A DNA stretch of 35,120 bases from Clostridium aestuarii (GTDB lineage: Bacteria > Bacillota > Clostridia > Clostridiales > Clostridiaceae). The DNA lies in contig NZ_JAPQER010000012.1 of the NCBI RefSeq assembly GCF_026735135.1, forward strand, positions 1-35,120. The letters run 5' to 3'. Below are positions 32,852 to 35,120 of the stretch, piece by piece. Made by a program: the position numbers and the translations under genes. Position 1 is the first letter of the stretch; every line of letters begins with the position of its first letter. Under the pieces are notes generated by a model that saw nothing but the letters and a program-made list of their open reading frames with translations, did not search any database and had not been told where the DNA came from.

Positions 32852-33628
32852 ATGTATACAATGGGTATTGACGTTGGTTCTGCATCCTCAAAAGTTGTAA
32901 TACTTGAAGACGGAAAAGAGATTGTCGCTGCAGAAGTAATTCAGGCTGGAACAGGTTCTACAGGACCTAAACGTGCTTTAGAAGAAGCTCTTTCAAAATC
33001 AGGTCTTGAATTAGAAGATATGGCTAAAATAGTTGCTACAGGTTATGGAAGATTTGCATCAGAAGAAGCAGATAAACAAATCAGTGAAATAAGCTGTCAT
33101 GCTAAAGGAATCTTCTTTTTAGTGCCTACAGCAAGAATGATTATTGATATTGGAGGGCAAGATGCTAAGGCAATCAGACTCGACAATAGAGGTGGAGTTA
33201 AGCAGTTCTTCATGAATGATAAATGTGCTGCAGGAACAGGTCGTTTTCTTGATGTTATGTCACGAGTACTTGAAGTTGAACTTAGTGAAATGGCAGAATA
33301 TGATTCGCGTGCAACAGAACCAGCTACTGTTAGCAGTACATGCACAGTTTTTGCAGAATCTGAGGTAATATCGCAGCTTTCAAAAGGAGTTGCTAAAGAG
33401 AATATTATCGCTGGTGTTCACCAATCGGTTGCTAGTAAAGCATGTGGGCTTGCCTACAGAGGTGGAATCGAAGATGATGTTGTTATGTGTGGTGGTGTTG
33501 CCCAAAATGCAGGGGTTGTTAGGGCAATAAGCAAAGAACTTAAAAGACCAGTAATTGTAGCACCAAATCCACAAATCACAGGAGCGCTTGGTGCAGCATT
33601 ATTTGCCTATAAAGAAGTTAATAAATAG
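32852..33628 (+). CDS. lcdC: Activator of lactoyl-CoA dehydratase (ATP-dependent [4Fe-4S] protein)
   Basis: A 258-residue HgdC/BcrA/BadG-type activator, usual length about 260. As a homodimer it holds one [4Fe-4S] cluster between subunits and uses ATP to push a low-potential electron into the dehydratase. Seen motifs are GIDVGSASSK (7-14 phosphate loop), DIGGQDAKA (99-107), the cluster ligands C125 (NDKCAAGTGRF) and C164 (SSTCTVFAESEV), and VMCGGVAQNAGV near the C terminus. ATG 32852 follows TAAGGAGAAG. The 3' end is part of a four-unit 14-bp tandem repeat. It works with LcdA/LcdB encoded downstream and is extremely oxygen sensitive in known relatives. Confidence 0.95.
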   Translation: MYTMGIDVGSASSKVVILEDGKEIVAAEVIQAGTGSTGPKRALEEALSKSGLELEDMAKIVATGYGRFASEEADKQISEISCHAKGIFFLVPTARMIIDIGGQDAKAIRLDNRGGVKQFFMNDKCAAGTGRFLDVMSRVLEVELSEMAEYDSRATEPATVSSTCTVFAESEVISQLSKGVAKENIIAGVHQSVASKACGLAYRGGIEDDVVMCGGVAQNAGVVRAISKELKRPVIVAPNPQITGALGAALFAYKEVNK

Positions 33629-33669
33629 AAGTTAATAAATAGAAGTTAATAAATAGAAGTTAATAAATA
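33614..33669 (+). repeat. 14-bp tandem repeat, four exact units, across the lcdC stop
   Basis: GAAGTTAATAAATA occurs four times in a row at 33614, 33628, 33642 and 33656. The first unit encodes the last residues of LcdC (EVNK) and most of its stop; the others fill the gap up to the lcdA binding site. The unit is not a multiple of three and every copy carries the stop, so copy-number change alters spacing and not the protein. Confidence 0.95.
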
Positions 33670-33687
33670 GAGGAAAGAGGGATAAAT

Positions 33688-34947
33688 ATGACTGATACAG
33701 CAGGTATGAGTGCTAAAAAAATGTTAGGTTATTATCAGGAAAAATTAGACGAAGAAGCAAGACAAGCAAAAAAACAAGGGAAACTTGTTTGTTGGTCCGC
33801 ATCAGTTGCTCCACCAGAATTTTGCGTAGCTATGGATATCGCTATGGTATATCCTGAAACACATGCTGCAGGAATAGGAGCAAGAAAAGGTGCAATGGAT
33901 ATGCTTGAAGTTGCAGATAGAAAAGGATATTCATTAGATATTTGTTCATATGCAAGAGTAAATCTTGGTTATATGGAACTTTTAAAAGAAAAAGCTTTAA
34001 CAGGAAAAACACCTGAAAAACTTGAAAATTCTCCAGCTGCAGATGTACCACTTCCTGACCTTATAATAACATGTAACAATATTTGTAACACATTACTTAA
34101 GTGGTATGAAAACCTTGCAGTTGAATTAAATATTCCTTGTATCGTAATAGATGTACCATTTAACCACACAATGCCAATTCCACAATATTCTAAAGACTAT
34201 ATTGCTGACCAATTTAAAGAAGCTATAGCTCAACTTGAAGAAATTTGTGGAAGAAAATTTGACTATGATAAATTCTTAGAAGTTCAAAAACAAACACAAC
34301 GTTCAGTTGCTCAATGGAACAGACTTGCTTCTTTAGCAACATATAAACCATCACCTTTAAATGGTTTTGATCTTTTCAACTTTATGGCACTTATCGTTTG
34401 TGCTAGAAGTAGAGATTATGCTGAACTTACATTTAAAAAGTTTGCTGATGAACTTGAAGAAAATCTTAAAAATGGAATTTATGCCTTTAAAGGAAATGAA
34501 CAAAAACGTATTACTTGGGAAGGAATAGCTGTTTGGCCACACCTTGGACATACATTTAAAGGATTAAAAAATCTTGGAGATATAATGACAGGTTCAGCAT
34601 ATCCAGGTCTTTGGAACCTTACTTATACACCAGGAGATATGAGTTCAATGGCAGAAGCTTATACAAGAATTTATATAAACACTTGTCTTGACAATAAAGT
34701 TAGGGTTCTTAGTGATGTAGTTAGTGGAGGAAAATGTGATGGTATTCTTTATCATCAAAACAGAAGTTGTAAGTTAATGAGCTTACTAAATGTAGAAACT
34801 GCTGAAGCACTACAAAAAGAAAATGGATTACCATATGTAAGTTTTGATGGAGACCAAACTGATCCTCGTAATTTTGCACCTGCACAATTTGATACACGTG
34901 TACAGGCATTAGACGAAATGATGAAGCAAGATAAGGAGGAAAAATAA
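33688..34947 (+). CDS. lcdA: Lactoyl-CoA dehydratase alpha subunit
   Basis: A 419-residue 2-hydroxyacyl-CoA dehydratase alpha subunit (HgdA/FldB/LcdA family, about 400-430 residues). Typical blocks are LVCWSASVAPPEFCVAMDIA near the N terminus, the YPETHAAGIGARKG loop, DICSYARVNLGY, LIITCNNICNTLLKWYE, and the C-terminal SGGKCDGILYHQNRSCKLMS. Cysteines in these blocks are cluster-ligand candidates. With LcdB it dehydrates (R)-lactoyl-CoA by a ketyl-radical route. ATG 33688 follows GAGGAAAGAGGG just after the tandem repeat. Its stop overlaps the lcdB start (TAATG), which keeps the two subunits in balance. Confidence 0.93.
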   Translation: MTDTAGMSAKKMLGYYQEKLDEEARQAKKQGKLVCWSASVAPPEFCVAMDIAMVYPETHAAGIGARKGAMDMLEVADRKGYSLDICSYARVNLGYMELLKEKALTGKTPEKLENSPAADVPLPDLIITCNNICNTLLKWYENLAVELNIPCIVIDVPFNHTMPIPQYSKDYIADQFKEAIAQLEEICGRKFDYDKFLEVQKQTQRSVAQWNRLASLATYKPSPLNGFDLFNFMALIVCARSRDYAELTFKKFADELEENLKNGIYAFKGNEQKRITWEGIAVWPHLGHTFKGLKNLGDIMTGSAYPGLWNLTYTPGDMSSMAEAYTRIYINTCLDNKVRVLSDVVSGGKCDGILYHQNRSCKLMSLLNVETAEALQKENGLPYVSFDGDQTDPRNFAPAQFDTRVQALDEMMKQDKEEK

Positions 34948-35120
34948 TGAGCAGAATTGAAAGTATTATAAATGAATTAGCAGCAATTTCAAGTAACCCT
35001 AAAAAAGCTATGGAAGACTACAAAAAAGAAACAGGAAAAGGTGCAGTAGGTGTTATGCCTGTTTATGCTCCAGAAGAAATGATTCATGCAGCAGGATTTC
35101 TTCCAGTAGGTATATGGGGA
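34947..35120 (+). CDS. lcdB: Lactoyl-CoA dehydratase beta subunit, 5' end (partial)
   Basis: The first 58 residues of a 2-hydroxyacyl-CoA dehydratase beta subunit; the gene runs off the window. The N-terminal pattern (helical IESIINELAAI, then GVMPVYAPEEMIHAAGFLPV) is typical. ATG 34947 overlaps the lcdA stop by one base, with AAGGAGG 7 nt upstream inside lcdA. This is the second lcdB of the region; the first ends at 357. The two partial sequences do not overlap, so their similarity cannot be judged here. Confidence 0.92.
   Translation, partial: MSRIESIINELAAISSNPKKAMEDYKKETGKGAVGVMPVYAPEEMIHAAGFLPVGIWG

Noticed and set aside
30652..35120. Right-hand cluster as a hydroxyisocaproyl-CoA (Had) or phenyllactyl-CoA (Fld) pathway
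   Set aside because: Those clusters use a family III CoA-transferase. Here a family I propionate CoA-transferase and a lactate permease are present.

Overview
The window is strongly AT-rich, its genes are densely packed behind strong AGGAGG-type ribosome binding sites, and it encodes an [FeFe]-hydrogenase, 2-hydroxyacyl-CoA dehydratase machinery and a DUF1657-type small protein of the kind found in spore formers. Together these point to an anaerobic, spore-forming member of the Clostridia that ferments lactate to propionate by the acrylate pathway. No tRNA, rRNA, CRISPR array, transposase or phage gene is visible.

Layout. (1) 1-2320: the 3' end of a lactoyl-CoA dehydratase beta gene, then lactate permease 1. 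(2) 2480-7380: a four-gene operon for a bifurcating-type, NAD(P)-linked [FeFe]-hydrogenase in the HndABCD order, ending in a structured three-way-junction RNA/terminator. (3) 7465-9273: a small thioredoxin and a glutamate/dicarboxylate symporter. (4) 9450-19926: a WYL-domain regulator, three consecutive dynamin-like GTPase genes that touch or overlap, and three genes of no recognised family, one membrane-anchored with a long coiled coil. (5) 19990-26946: a two-component system, a membrane-anchored unknown protein (possibly DUF3919) and a binding-protein ABC importer of the Fe3+/phosphonate/sugar-phosphate type. (6) 27028-28263: a DUF1657 protein and a convergent AEC-family transporter. (7) 28445-35120: lactate permease 2, propionate CoA-transferase, a VOC/epimerase-like protein, the dehydratase activator, dehydratase alpha and the start of dehydratase beta.

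How the genes work together. Lactate enters by the LctP permeases, Pct makes lactoyl-CoA, and LcdA/LcdB dehydrate it to acryloyl-CoA after ATP-driven electron injection by LcdC. The Hnd-type hydrogenase can balance NADH and ferredoxin against H2. The dehydratase/permease module is present at both edges of the window, so the 26 kb between the two permeases is flanked by paralogous sequence in direct orientation. The two-component system probably controls the gene behind it, and the ABC genes may be under carbon-catabolite control because a perfect cre-like palindrome precedes them.

The best candidate for an undescribed system is the WYL plus triple-dynamin plus coiled-coil operon. The most interesting non-coding signals are a 108-bp direct repeat placed before both lctP2 and pct, a three-way-junction RNA after the hydrogenase, 17-bp-spaced repeats at the hydrogenase promoter, and 11-bp-spaced repeats at the promoter following the sensor kinase.
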